Part shown: positions 1-6,902 of the stretch, piece by piece
Layout: every line of letters begins with the position of its first letter
How positions within the stretch are numbered: the stretch's first letter is position 1
Source: Geodermatophilaceae bacterium URHA0031
Lineage (GTDB): Bacteria; Actinomycetota; Actinomycetes; Mycobacteriales; Geodermatophilaceae
Length of the DNA stretch: 64,000 nt
Assembly (NCBI GenBank): GCA_000620205.1
Contig: JHVP01000007.1
Coordinates: forward strand, 124,001-188,000
Direction of reading: 5' to 3'
Made by a program: the position numbers and the translations under genes
The notes under the pieces: model-generated
Told to the model about the DNA's origin: nothing
What the model saw: the letters and a program-made list of their open reading frames with translations, nothing else
The model's database searches: none

Positions 1-155
1 AGGAGGCCGAGGCGCTCGACCGGCTCCGCGAGCAGGTGGAGCGGGGGGAGCTGACCCTGCGGGTGGCGGCCACCCACCCCGCGGCAGAGGCCGCCGAGGT
101 CCACCGCCGGCTGGAGGCCGGCGGCGTCCGCGGCCGCCTGGTGCTGACCTTCTAG
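1..155 (+). CDS. C-terminal end of an MDR-family (zinc-type / quinone oxidoreductase) dehydrogenase, cut by the window edge
   Basis: The reading frame that starts at base 3 gives 50 residues ending at TAG 153-155. It finishes ...[17 protein letters not shown], which is the usual end of NADP-dependent quinone-oxidoreductase-like members of the medium-chain dehydrogenase family (a substrate-loop helix, then G-x-x-x-G-K/R-hydrophobic). The catalytic and Rossmann parts lie outside the window, so the substrate cannot be inferred. Its TAG overlaps the stop codon of the convergent AlkD-like gene in the four bases CTAG. Confidence 0.6.
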   Translation, partial: EAEALDRLREQVERGELTLRVAATHPAAEAAEVHRRLEAGGVRGRLVLTF

Positions 156-817
156 AGATGCCTGGCGGCTTCTCGCCGGGACAGCGGGCTGAGCTCGTGC
201 CCCGCGAGGAAGTCGCGCACCCACGCGGGGTCGGTCTTGGCCAGGTCGCGCAGCGCCCAGCCGATCGCTTTACGCACGAAGAAGTCCGGGTCGGCGGCGT
301 TGACCTCGATCACCTCGGCCAGCAGCGCTCGGTCGGTGCGGTCCCTCGCGCCCAGCTGGGCGATGACGGCGCTGCGCCGCAGCCACCGGTCCGCGGAACG
401 CGCCCAGTCGCGCAGCACCGGTGCGACGTCCGCCGGGGAGGTGAGCAGGAGGTCGCGGATCCGGTCGGCGACGCCGTCCACCAGGTCCCACCACGCCCCG
501 CTGGTGATCATCTCCTCGTGCAGCGGGAGCAGCTGCAGGGCGCCGCGGGCCACCGGCAGCCCGGTGAGCGCGATCGCGGCGTACCGCTCCTCCCGGTAGG
601 CGGCACCGCGCCACAGGGCGCCCGCCGCCTGCCCAACCTCCGCCGCGGTCGCGGGCGGGTCCGCCGTGGCCGCGGCCCGGGTCAGCCGGCGCACCTCGGG
701 CAGCCGCACGCCGAGGCAGGGCTCCGCCGTCTTCAGGTAGGCCTGCATCCCGCGGGCCCGCTCCGGGTCGGGGACCGCCCGCAGCGCGGCGCGGACCGCG
801 GCGACCAGCGCCTCCAC
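152..817 (-). CDS. DNA alkylation repair protein, AlkD-like HEAT-repeat glycosylase
   Basis: The predicted protein has 221 residues, close to the usual 220-240 for AlkD/AlkC-type glycosylases. These remove bulky or positively charged alkylated bases through a superhelix of HEAT-like repeats. The family signature W-W-D-L-V-D is present mid-protein and includes the Trp/Asp of the AlkD active cleft. The C-terminal [11 protein letters not shown] helix and the closing LSPLSRREA segment are also typical. I chose GTG 817 because it lies 11 nt after the stop of the upstream membrane-protein gene and follows a GAGG-like stretch. The frame stays open upstream, but that part is antisense to the neighbouring gene. 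The two minus-strand genes probably form one transcript. Family is clear; exact lesion specificity is not. Confidence 0.82.
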   Translation of the reverse strand: MEALVAAVRAALRAVPDPERARGMQAYLKTAEPCLGVRLPEVRRLTRAAATADPPATAAEVGQAAGALWRGAAYREERYAAIALTGLPVARGALQLLPLHEEMITSGAWWDLVDGVADRIRDLLLTSPADVAPVLRDWARSADRWLRRSAVIAQLGARDRTDRALLAEVIEVNAADPDFFVRKAIGWALRDLAKTDPAWVRDFLAGHELSPLSRREAARHL

Positions 818-828
818 CGCGGCCTGCC

Positions 829-1212
829 TCAGCGGCGCCGGGCGGCCACCGGCAGCCAGACGGTCAGGCCCATCAGCAGCATCGCCAGCGGCACGTGCAC
901 CGCGACGCTGCCGCCACCCGCGCGGCCGAGGGCGTACTCGACCACCAGCAGCACCAGCAGCAGCGCCGTCCCGACCAGCAGGTCGCGGCGGGGCCGGAGC
1001 CAGACGACGGCCGCGACGGTGGCGATCGCGGCGAGGGTCACGGTGGCCTCGGCGCCGTGCTGGTGCACCGAGTACCAGGTGCTGCCGTCGGTGTCGGGGC
1101 GCAGGAACAGCCCGGCCCACAGCGCCTGCAGCAGGATCCCGAGCGAGGTGAGCCCGATCAGCGCGGACCAGACGGGGTGCGGCTTCAGGGACGTCGTCCC
1201 GCTGGTGACCAT
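829..1212 (-). CDS. Small four-helix integral membrane protein, unknown function
   Basis: A 127-residue protein with four hydrophobic segments at about residues 15-35, 50-68, 74-93 and 100-121, separated by short Arg-rich or polar loops. The pattern resembles small DoxX-like or uncharacterised actinobacterial membrane proteins, but no signature is decisive. ATG 1212 is preferred because upstream in-frame sequence loses coding character and runs into the divergent ThDP enzyme's leader. It is followed 11 nt later by the AlkD-like gene, so the two are likely co-transcribed. Confidence 0.6.
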   Translation of the reverse strand: MVTSGTTSLKPHPVWSALIGLTSLGILLQALWAGLFLRPDTDGSTWYSVHQHGAEATVTLAAIATVAAVVWLRPRRDLLVGTALLLVLLVVEYALGRAGGGSVAVHVPLAMLLMGLTVWLPVAARRR

Positions 1213-1296
1213 GGCCTGATCCTGCCAGCCGCCGGAGCGCGTGCGAGGCTGCCGGACGGGGCCGCTCACGGGCGGGCGGCCGCACCGGGAGGCGAC

Positions 1297-2838
1297 GTGA
1301 ACGGCGCGCAGGCAGTCATCCGCACCCTCGTGGCCGGCGGGGTGGAGGTGTGCTTCGCCAACCCCGGCACCTCGGAGATGCACTTCGTCGCCGCGCTGGA
1401 CGACGTGCCGGAGATGCGGGCGGTGCTGACCCTGTTCGAGGGGGTCGCGACCGGCGCGGCCGACGGCTGGGCGCGGATGACCGGCCGTCCGGCGGCCACC
1501 CTGCTGCACCTGGGCCCGGGCCTGGGCAACGGGCTGGCGAACCTGCACAACGCCCGGCGCGCCCGCACCCCGCTGGTCGACGTCGTCGGCGACCACGCCC
1601 TCGGGCACAAGCGGCTGGACGCCCCGCTGGAGTCCGACATCGACGCGGTCGCCGGCAGCGTGTCGGGGTGGGTGCGCCGGTCGCTGACCACCGGCGACGT
1701 CGGCGCCGACACCGCCGATGCGATCACCGCCGCGCGCGGGTGGCCCGGCCAGGTGGCCACGCTGGTGCTGCCGGCCGACGTGTCCTGGAGCGAGGGAGCC
1801 GCCGTCGGACCCATCCGGGGGCCGCGGGCGGCGCCCCGGGTGCCGGACGTCGAGATCGAGGGGCTGGCCGACGTGCTCGGCCCCTCGACCGTCCTCTTCC
1901 TGGGCGGGACGGCGCTGCAGGAGCCCGGTCTGGTGGCGGCGGCGAAGGTGGCCGCCGGCACCGGCACCCGGCTGCTCGCCGAGACCTTCCCGGCCCGGAT
2001 GCGGCGCGGCGCCGGGCTCCCCGACGTGCTCAAGCTGCCCTATCCGCCCGACGGCGCCCGCAAGCAGCTGGACGGCGTCGAGCACCTGGTGCTGGCCGGC
2101 GCGGTGGAGCCGGTCGCCTTCTTCGGCTACCCGGGGACGAGCGGGCGGCTGGTGCCCGAGGGCTGCACGGTCCACGTGCTGGCCACGCCGGGGGAGGACG
2201 TCGTCAGCGCGCTGCTCGCGCTGGCCGACCGGGCCGCACCCGACGCGACGCCGGAGGTCGCCGGGGCCCGGCGCCCGGATCTGCCCACCGGCCCGCTGGA
2301 CGCCCGGGCCCTCGCCGAGGTGGTCGGGGCACTGCTCCCCGAGCGGGCCGTCGTCGTCGACGAGGCGGTGACCAGCGGGTACTTCCTGCCCGGGGCCACC
2401 GTCGGCGCACCGGCGCACGACTGGCTGACGCTCACCGGCGGCGCGATCGGCCAGGGCCTGCCGGTGGCGACCGGCGCCGCGGTGGCCGCCCCCGACCGGC
2501 CGGTCGTCGCGCTGCAGGCCGACGGCAGCGCGATGTACACGATCCAGGCGCTGTGGACCCAGGCCCGTGAGCAGCTCGACGTCACCACCGTCGTCTGCGA
2601 CAACGGCGCGTACGCCATCCTCGCCGCCGAGCTGGAGAACGTCGGCGCCGCGAGCGGGGGAGACCGGGCCGGGAAGCTGCTGGACCTGGGCGGGCCGGCA
2701 CTGGACTTCGTCGCGCTGGCCACCGGGATGGGTGTGCCGGCCACCCGGGCCACCACCGCCGAGGAGCTGGCCGCGCAGTTCCGCGCCGCGCTCGCCGAGC
2801 CCGGGCCGCACCTGATCGACGCCGTCCTCCGGCGATAG
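1297..2838 (+). CDS. Acetolactate synthase-like thiamine diphosphate-dependent enzyme
   Basis: A 513-residue protein of the ThDP decarboxylase superfamily (PYR, central and PP domains). The N-terminal PYR domain has G-G-V-E-V-C-F-A-N-P-G-T-S-E and the catalytic glutamate in L-F-E-G-V-A-T-G-A-A-D-G. The PP domain carries the ThDP/Mg motif, here A-D-G-S-A-M with N following about 26 residues later (the usual GDG is ADG). Families of this length are annotated as acetolactate synthase large subunit or benzoylformate decarboxylase-like; the true substrate is open. No ilvN-like small subunit lies beside it, which argues against housekeeping branched-chain synthesis. The GTG start has GGGAGG six bases upstream. 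Confidence 0.72.
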   Translation: MNGAQAVIRTLVAGGVEVCFANPGTSEMHFVAALDDVPEMRAVLTLFEGVATGAADGWARMTGRPAATLLHLGPGLGNGLANLHNARRARTPLVDVVGDHALGHKRLDAPLESDIDAVAGSVSGWVRRSLTTGDVGADTADAITAARGWPGQVATLVLPADVSWSEGAAVGPIRGPRAAPRVPDVEIEGLADVLGPSTVLFLGGTALQEPGLVAAAKVAAGTGTRLLAETFPARMRRGAGLPDVLKLPYPPDGARKQLDGVEHLVLAGAVEPVAFFGYPGTSGRLVPEGCTVHVLATPGEDVVSALLALADRAAPDATPEVAGARRPDLPTGPLDARALAEVVGALLPERAVVVDEAVTSGYFLPGATVGAPAHDWLTLTGGAIGQGLPVATGAAVAAPDRPVVALQADGSAMYTIQALWTQAREQLDVTTVVCDNGAYAILAAELENVGAASGGDRAGKLLDLGGPALDFVALATGMGVPATRATTAEELAAQFRAALAEPGPHLIDAVLRR

Positions 2839-2863
2839 CGCGCACGGCGTCCGCTGATCGACC

Positions 2864-3574
2864 TCAGCCCAGCTCGGCGAGGTTGGCCGTGATGTTCTCT
2901 TCCGCCCGCGCCTTGTCGACGCCCAGGCCGGTGAGCAGACCGGCCCCGTCTTCCAGCTCGAGCAGGGCGAGGAGCAGGTGCTCGGTGCCGACGTAGTTGT
3001 GGCCCAGCCGGAGCGCCTCGCGGAAGGTCAGCTCGATCGCCTTCTTGGCGTTCCCGTCGAACGGGATGAGCGCGGGCAGGTCCTCGGTGCGGGCCGGCAG
3101 CGTGGCGGTGACGGTCTGCCGGACGGCGTCCAGGTCGAGACCCTGGGCGGTGAGCGCCTTCGCGGCCAGGGCATCGGGCTGGGTCAGCAGGCCGAGCACG
3201 AGGTGCGCCGTGCTGATCTCGGTGTTGCCGGCGGTGCGCGCCTCCTCCTGCGCGGCGACCACCACGGCCCGCGCCCGGACGGTGAACCGGGTGAAGCCCT
3301 GCTCGGGGTCCAGCGGCAGGTCCCTGGGCACGAAGCGCTTCTGCGCGGCCTGCTTGGTCACGCCCATGCTGCGGCCGATGTCCGTCCAGGAGGCGCCCGA
3401 GCGGCGGGCCTGGTCGACGAAGTGGCCGATCAGGTGGTCGGCCACCTCGCCCAGGTGGTCGGCCGCGAGGACGGCGTCGGTCAGCTGCTCCAGCGGCTCG
3501 TCGTGCACCTTCTGGATGGCGGAGATGAGGTCGTCGAGGCGGACGGTCGGGGGCATCTGCACCGGGTTGCTCAT
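2864..3574 (-). CDS. Clp N-terminal-domain protein with a helix-turn-helix segment (probable regulator)
   Basis: A 236-residue protein. Residues about 55-80 (S-G-A-S-W-T-D-I-G-R-S-M-G-V-T-K-Q-A-A) look like a helix-turn-helix. Residues about 90-235 hold two Clp_N repeats (E-I-S-T-A-H-L-V-L-G-L-L and N-Y-V-G-T-E-H-L-L-L-A-L-L), as at the N-terminus of ClpC, but no AAA+ ATPase follows. Stand-alone Clp_N/HTH proteins occur in actinobacteria; they may sense substrates or adaptors, which is inference. ATG 3574 is chosen over an upstream in-frame ATG because a consensus promoter places the transcript start exactly at this ATG (leaderless). Two inverted repeats overlap that promoter, so autorepression is likely. 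Confidence 0.75.
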   Translation of the reverse strand: MSNPVQMPPTVRLDDLISAIQKVHDEPLEQLTDAVLAADHLGEVADHLIGHFVDQARRSGASWTDIGRSMGVTKQAAQKRFVPRDLPLDPEQGFTRFTVRARAVVVAAQEEARTAGNTEISTAHLVLGLLTQPDALAAKALTAQGLDLDAVRQTVTATLPARTEDLPALIPFDGNAKKAIELTFREALRLGHNYVGTEHLLLALLELEDGAGLLTGLGVDKARAEENITANLAELG

Positions 3575-3576
3575 GT

Positions 3577-3595
3577 CGTCAACGTTAGGTTGACG
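3577..3595. promoter_or_regulatory. Operator-like inverted repeat O1
   Basis: CGTCAAC, five-base spacer GTTAG, then GTTGACG: a perfect 7-bp inverted repeat covering the -10 of the Clp_N/HTH gene. It shares its core and spacer length with the repeat centred 28 bp away. Confidence 0.6.
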
Positions 3596-3610
3596 GATGA
3601 GGGTCGTCAA
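3582..3610 (-). promoter_or_regulatory. Consensus promoter for the Clp_N/HTH gene, leaderless transcript
   Basis: On the minus strand, TTGACG (3610-3605) and TAACGT (3587-3582) are separated by exactly 17 bases. The A of ATG 3574 lies seven bases after the -10, so the mRNA should start at the start codon. No Shine-Dalgarno sequence precedes it. Confidence 0.7.
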
Positions 3611-3625
3611 CCCGTGGTTGACGAC
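3603..3625. promoter_or_regulatory. Operator-like inverted repeat O2
   Basis: GTCGTCAAC, five-base spacer CCGTG, then GTTGACGAC: a perfect 9-bp inverted repeat whose half-site contains the -35 TTGACG. Same core (GTCAAC-N5-GTTGAC) as O1, so probably one protein binds both. Confidence 0.65.
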
Positions 3626-3687
3626 GCCGGGCGTTTCCGCATGATCAATCCGGGGCATGATCAGGACTCCAGACCGAGGAGGACCCC

Positions 3688-4140
3688 GTGGACACCTGGC
3701 TGATCGTGGTCATCGTCATCGCCGTGCTGGTCGTGTTGGCGCTGATCGCCCTGGCGGCGGCCAAGCGCGGCCGGGCCGGCAAGGAGCGCAAGGCGGCGCA
3801 GGCCCGCGAGCACCTGCGCGAGGCCGAGCTCCGCGGCGCGAAGGCCGAGCAGGAGCAGGCGCGCGCCGACGAGCAGGCCGCCCGCGCCCGCCGCGAGCGG
3901 GCGGAGGTCGAGCTGCGCGCCGCCGAGACCGAGCGCGAGGCCCGCGAGCGCTCCGCGCACGCCCAGGAGGAGCGGTCGACCGCCGAGCAGCTCAAGGCCA
4001 AGGCCGAGAAGCTCGCTCCGGGGATGTCGTCGCACGGTGGCGGTCACGTCGGGGGCTCGCAGCCCGCCGACGTCACCCAGCAGATCCGCCGTGAGGACAT
4101 CCAGCGTGAGAGCAACGGCGGCGGCGCCACCCGCTCCTGA
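3688..4140 (+). CDS. Membrane-anchored coiled-coil protein, unknown function
   Basis: A 150-residue protein. Residues about 4-26 form one transmembrane helix, followed by a basic KRGRAGKERK stretch. A long charged, Ala/Glu/Arg-rich coiled coil occupies about residues 30-118, and the tail is flexible and Gly/Ser-rich. The layout predicts an N-terminal anchor with a cytoplasmic coiled coil, as in actinobacterial proteins annotated hypothetical or DivIVA-like; no DivIVA signature is seen. The GTG start is supported by GAGGAGGA nine bases upstream. It is divergent from the Clp_N/HTH gene and the operators lie between them, so both could be under the same control. Confidence 0.65.
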   Translation: MDTWLIVVIVIAVLVVLALIALAAAKRGRAGKERKAAQAREHLREAELRGAKAEQEQARADEQAARARRERAEVELRAAETEREARERSAHAQEERSTAEQLKAKAEKLAPGMSSHGGGHVGGSQPADVTQQIRREDIQRESNGGGATRS

Positions 4141-4150
4141 TCCGCTGCAC

Positions 4151-4186
4151 CGACGGGCCGTCTCCCTCCGGGGAGGCGGCCTGTCG
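4151..4186. terminator. Hairpin between convergent genes, probable bidirectional terminator
   Basis: Sixteen-base arms (4151-4166 and 4171-4186) pair with a TCCG loop; the two imperfect positions are G-U pairs in RNA. It lies just after the coiled-coil gene and before the end of the convergent CMD gene. Confidence 0.6.
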
Positions 4187-4194
4187 GCGCGTCG

Positions 4195-4773
4195 TCACCG
4201 CGCCGAGGGCTCGGCCAGCGGCTGCAGGTGGCAGGCGGCGGCGAATCCCTGCGACTCGATGCCCAGCGCGGTGTTGCTGCGGGTGTAGAGGTTGGCCAGC
4301 GCGATGCACGCGGTCAGCTCCACCATCGCCGGCGCCCCGAGCCGGTCGAGCAGCCGGGCGGACAGCTCGTCGGTCACCGTCGGCGGGGTCGTTGTCATGG
4401 CCTCGGCGTACGCCAGCACGTCGCGCTCCAGCGGGGTGAACACGTCGGACTCCCGCCAGCGCGGCACCTCCCGTGCCTTGACCAGGTCCAGCCCCTCGTT
4501 GGCGGCCAGGAAGTAGCCGAGGTCCAGGCACCAGCTGCAACCGACCAGGCTGGCCACCGCCATGTGCGCGTAGGACTTCAGGTCGGCGTCGCAGCGGTCC
4601 CACTTCTGCGACCTGCGGCCGATGGCGAAGCTGAAGTCGACGATCTTCCGGTTGTGCCAGGCGACCTCGACCGGCTCGGCGACCTCACCGAACATCCGGC
4701 GCGACATCCGCTTCACGATGGCGCCGTAGACGCCGGTCAGCTCGGCCTTGGGGATCCTGGTGGTGCTGCCCAT
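4195..4773 (-). CDS. Carboxymuconolactone decarboxylase (CMD) / AhpD-like protein
   Basis: A 192-residue protein with the CMD-fold core. The motif V-G-C-S-W-C-L-D-L-G at about residues 76-85 supplies the CxxC pair found in peroxidase-like members. The histidine usually three residues after the second Cys is not present, so peroxidase activity is uncertain. A second helical half follows (V-L-A-Y-A-E-A-M-T-T-T-P-P). The start is set by GAGGAGGA just upstream of ATG 4773. It stands alone on the minus strand between two hairpins. Confidence 0.75.
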   Translation of the reverse strand: MGSTTRIPKAELTGVYGAIVKRMSRRMFGEVAEPVEVAWHNRKIVDFSFAIGRRSQKWDRCDADLKSYAHMAVASLVGCSWCLDLGYFLAANEGLDLVKAREVPRWRESDVFTPLERDVLAYAEAMTTTPPTVTDELSARLLDRLGAPAMVELTACIALANLYTRSNTALGIESQGFAAACHLQPLAEPSAR

Positions 4774-4839
4774 GACTCCTCCTCGGGTGGTGTCCTGGCA
4801 TCAAGACGCCCACCGGCCCGCAGATGTGACACCACCCCG

Positions 4840-4892
4840 CCAGAAGCGCGCTTTCGGTGGTCGCTCGCGCCGCCGCCGAAGGCGCGCTCCTG
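4840..4892 (-). terminator. Long hairpin after the two-component operon, probable terminator
   Basis: Eighteen-base arms at 4840-4857 and 4875-4892 match at 16 of 18 positions (the rest are possible G-U pairs), with a GC-rich 17-base loop. It lies just downstream of the response-regulator stop on the minus strand. No U-tract follows, as is common in high-GC actinobacteria. Confidence 0.45.
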
Positions 4893-4905
4893 GTGGTGCT
4901 CTCGG

Positions 4906-5571
4906 TCAGGAGCGGGGGAGCAGTCCGGTACGCCAGGCGAGGGCGGCGAGCTGCGCACGGTCCCGGGCCCCCAGCTTGCCGAGCACCCGCCCGACGTGGG
5001 TGCGCGCCGTCGCCGGGCTCATCCCCAGCTCTGCGGCGATCTCGTCGTTGGACAGCCCGTCACCGACCGCGGCCAGCACCTCGCGCTCCCGGGCGGTCAG
5101 CGGCTGCAGTGCCGCCTCGCTCACCGGCGCTCGCCTGTCGGCCGCGGTGACGGCGGCCCGCACCACACCCCGGGTGACGGCGGGGGACAGCACCGCCTCG
5201 CCAGCCGCTGCGGCGCGCACCCCGCGCCGCAGCTCGTCGGGCTCGGCGTCCTTGAGCAGGAAGCCGCTGGCCCCGGCCTGCAACGCGCCGAGCACCAGCT
5301 CCTCGTCGTCGAAGGTGGTCAGCGCGACCACCGCCACCGCCGCCAGAGCCGGATCAGCCCCGATCCGGCGGGTCGCCTCGATGCCGTCCAGCACCGGCAT
5401 CCGCAGGTCCATCAGCACGACGTCGACGTCGCGCACCACCCGCAGCCGGTCCAGCGCGGCCCGTCCGTCGCCGGCCTCGCCGACGACCTCGACGTCCTCG
5501 GCCCGGTCGAGCACCGCGCGGATGCCGGCCCGCACCAGCGGCTGGTCATCGACGACGAGCACCCGGATCAC
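4906..5571 (-). CDS. NarL/LuxR-family response regulator
   Basis: A 221-residue protein. The receiver domain (residues 1-120) has the acidic pair D8/D9, phospho-acceptor D55 in V-L-M-D-L-R-M-P, a T-T motif and the lysine in F-L-L-K-D. The C-terminal LuxR helix-turn-helix (about 155-215) contains L-T-A-R-E-R-E-V-L and the recognition-helix region S-P-A-T-A-R-T-H-V. Its ATG overlaps the stop of the upstream histidine kinase in ATGA, so the two are translationally coupled. The divergent MMPL exporter is the obvious candidate target. A broken near-copy of this gene's N-terminal half lies at about 15.7 kb. Confidence 0.92.
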   Translation of the reverse strand: MIRVLVVDDQPLVRAGIRAVLDRAEDVEVVGEAGDGRAALDRLRVVRDVDVVLMDLRMPVLDGIEATRRIGADPALAAVAVVALTTFDDEELVLGALQAGASGFLLKDAEPDELRRGVRAAAAGEAVLSPAVTRGVVRAAVTAADRRAPVSEAALQPLTAREREVLAAVGDGLSNDEIAAELGMSPATARTHVGRVLGKLGARDRAQLAALAWRTGLLPRS

Positions 5572-6731
5572 GCCGGCGCCGCCACCCGTTCGGCGGCCAG
5601 CGGGACGACCGCGGTGACCGCGAACCCGCCGCCGGCCCGGTTGCCCGCCGACAGCCGGCCACCCAGCAGCGCCACCCGCTCGCGCATGCCCTGCAGCCCA
5701 TGGCCGGCCGCGTCCGGGCCGGCCGCACCGCTGCCGTCGTCGGTCACCGACACGGTGAGCTCACCGGGCCGGTGTTCGAGGGTCACGGTCGCGGAGCGGG
5801 CGCCTGAGTGGCGGAGCACGTTGGTCAGCGACTCCTGGACCAGCCGGTGCACCGTCGCCCCGACGGCGGCCGGCAGCGGGCGCGGTTCACCGCGGACCTC
5901 CAGGGACACGTCGAGACCGGTGGACGCGGTCGCCGCGACGAGGTCGGCGACGTCGGTGAGCCCGGCCGCCGGCTCGACGGTGGCGACGTCGCCGCGCAGC
6001 AGGCCGACGGTGTCACCCAGGTCGTGCAGCACGTCCCGGCTGACCGCGCGGATGGTGTGCAGCGACCGACGGGCGGCCTCCGGGTCGTCGTCCAGCGACT
6101 CGGCGGCGACTGCGGCGTGCAGCGTGACGACGGCGACCGCGTGGCCCAGCAGGTCGTGCACGTCGCGGGCGATCCGCAGCCGCTCGTCGGCGACCCGGCG
6201 CTGAGCCTCGGCCTCCCGCTCGTGCGCCGCCAGCAGCAGCCGCTGGTCGAGCTCGGCCTGCCAGCCGCGACGGGACCGGACCGCGTCACCGAGCGCGAGC
6301 ACCGCGGCCAGCAACGCCAGCGAGATCGCACCGTCGTAGCCGAGGATCAGCCCGGCCTTCTCGTTCTCGCCGTCGCTCATCAGCCGGAACGCGACCGACA
6401 GGGCCAGGCCGGTGCACCCCACCACCGCACCCAGCCGCAGCCGTCCGGCCTGCGCGACGACGAAGAACGCCGGTGCGAGCGGGAGGACCAGGCCGACGGC
6501 GGAGTAGCCGGTCCAGTAGTAGCCGTAGAGCAGCGCGATGCTCAGGAACAGCGCCGGCACCGGAGCCCGCCGGGCGACCAGCATCGGCAGCCCGACGACG
6601 GCCACCAGGGCGTAGCCCCACGCGTCGCTGGGGCGTGCCTCCGGCTCGAGGTGACCGGCCAGCGCGGCCCAGGCCGGCAGCACCGAGGCGAGCACCAGTA
6701 CGACGTCGGTCCGCCCCGGGCGCCAGGTCAT
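5568..6731 (-). CDS. Sensor histidine kinase (HisKA_3 / NarL partner type)
   Basis: A 387-residue protein. The N-terminal third is hydrophobic with about five or six membrane helices. A helical linker is followed by the HisKA_3 dimerisation box R-I-A-R-D-V-H-D-L-L-G-H (phospho-accepting His). The HATPase_c domain has the N-box L-V-Q-E-S-L-T-N-V-L-R-H and the G-box H-G-L-Q-G-M-R-E-R. There is no large extracellular sensor domain, so the signal is probably sensed in or at the membrane, as for cell-envelope-stress kinases. It overlaps its response regulator by 4 nt and diverges from the MMPL gene across about 170 bp. A short Ala/Pro tail closes the protein. Confidence 0.92.
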   Translation of the reverse strand: MTWRPGRTDVVLVLASVLPAWAALAGHLEPEARPSDAWGYALVAVVGLPMLVARRAPVPALFLSIALLYGYYWTGYSAVGLVLPLAPAFFVVAQAGRLRLGAVVGCTGLALSVAFRLMSDGENEKAGLILGYDGAISLALLAAVLALGDAVRSRRGWQAELDQRLLLAAHEREAEAQRRVADERLRIARDVHDLLGHAVAVVTLHAAVAAESLDDDPEAARRSLHTIRAVSRDVLHDLGDTVGLLRGDVATVEPAAGLTDVADLVAATASTGLDVSLEVRGEPRPLPAAVGATVHRLVQESLTNVLRHSGARSATVTLEHRPGELTVSVTDDGSGAAGPDAAGHGLQGMRERVALLGGRLSAGNRAGGGFAVTAVVPLAAERVAAPA

Positions 6732-6858
6732 GCACCGCAGGCTAGGACTCGGAGGGGGGCTCCGGCGTCCGTGCTGCGACGTATCCCGCCGGTCGCGCGT
6801 ACGTCCAGATCCGCAGCGGGAGCGGGTTCCGGGGCGGACGACGTCCGGGCCGGTCCTT

Positions 6859-6873
6859 CCTAGCGTTCGGCGG
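6859..6873 (+). promoter_or_regulatory. Promoter box shared by the two MMPL genes (copy 1)
   Basis: CCTAGCGTTCGGCGG occurs identically here and at 61364-61378 upstream of the second MMPL gene. TAGCGT (6861-6866) fits an actinobacterial -10 (TANNNT), giving a leader of about 30 nt. Confidence 0.45.
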
Positions 6874-6902
6874 GTCCTGCCCCGTCTGCCTCAGGAGTTC
6901 CC

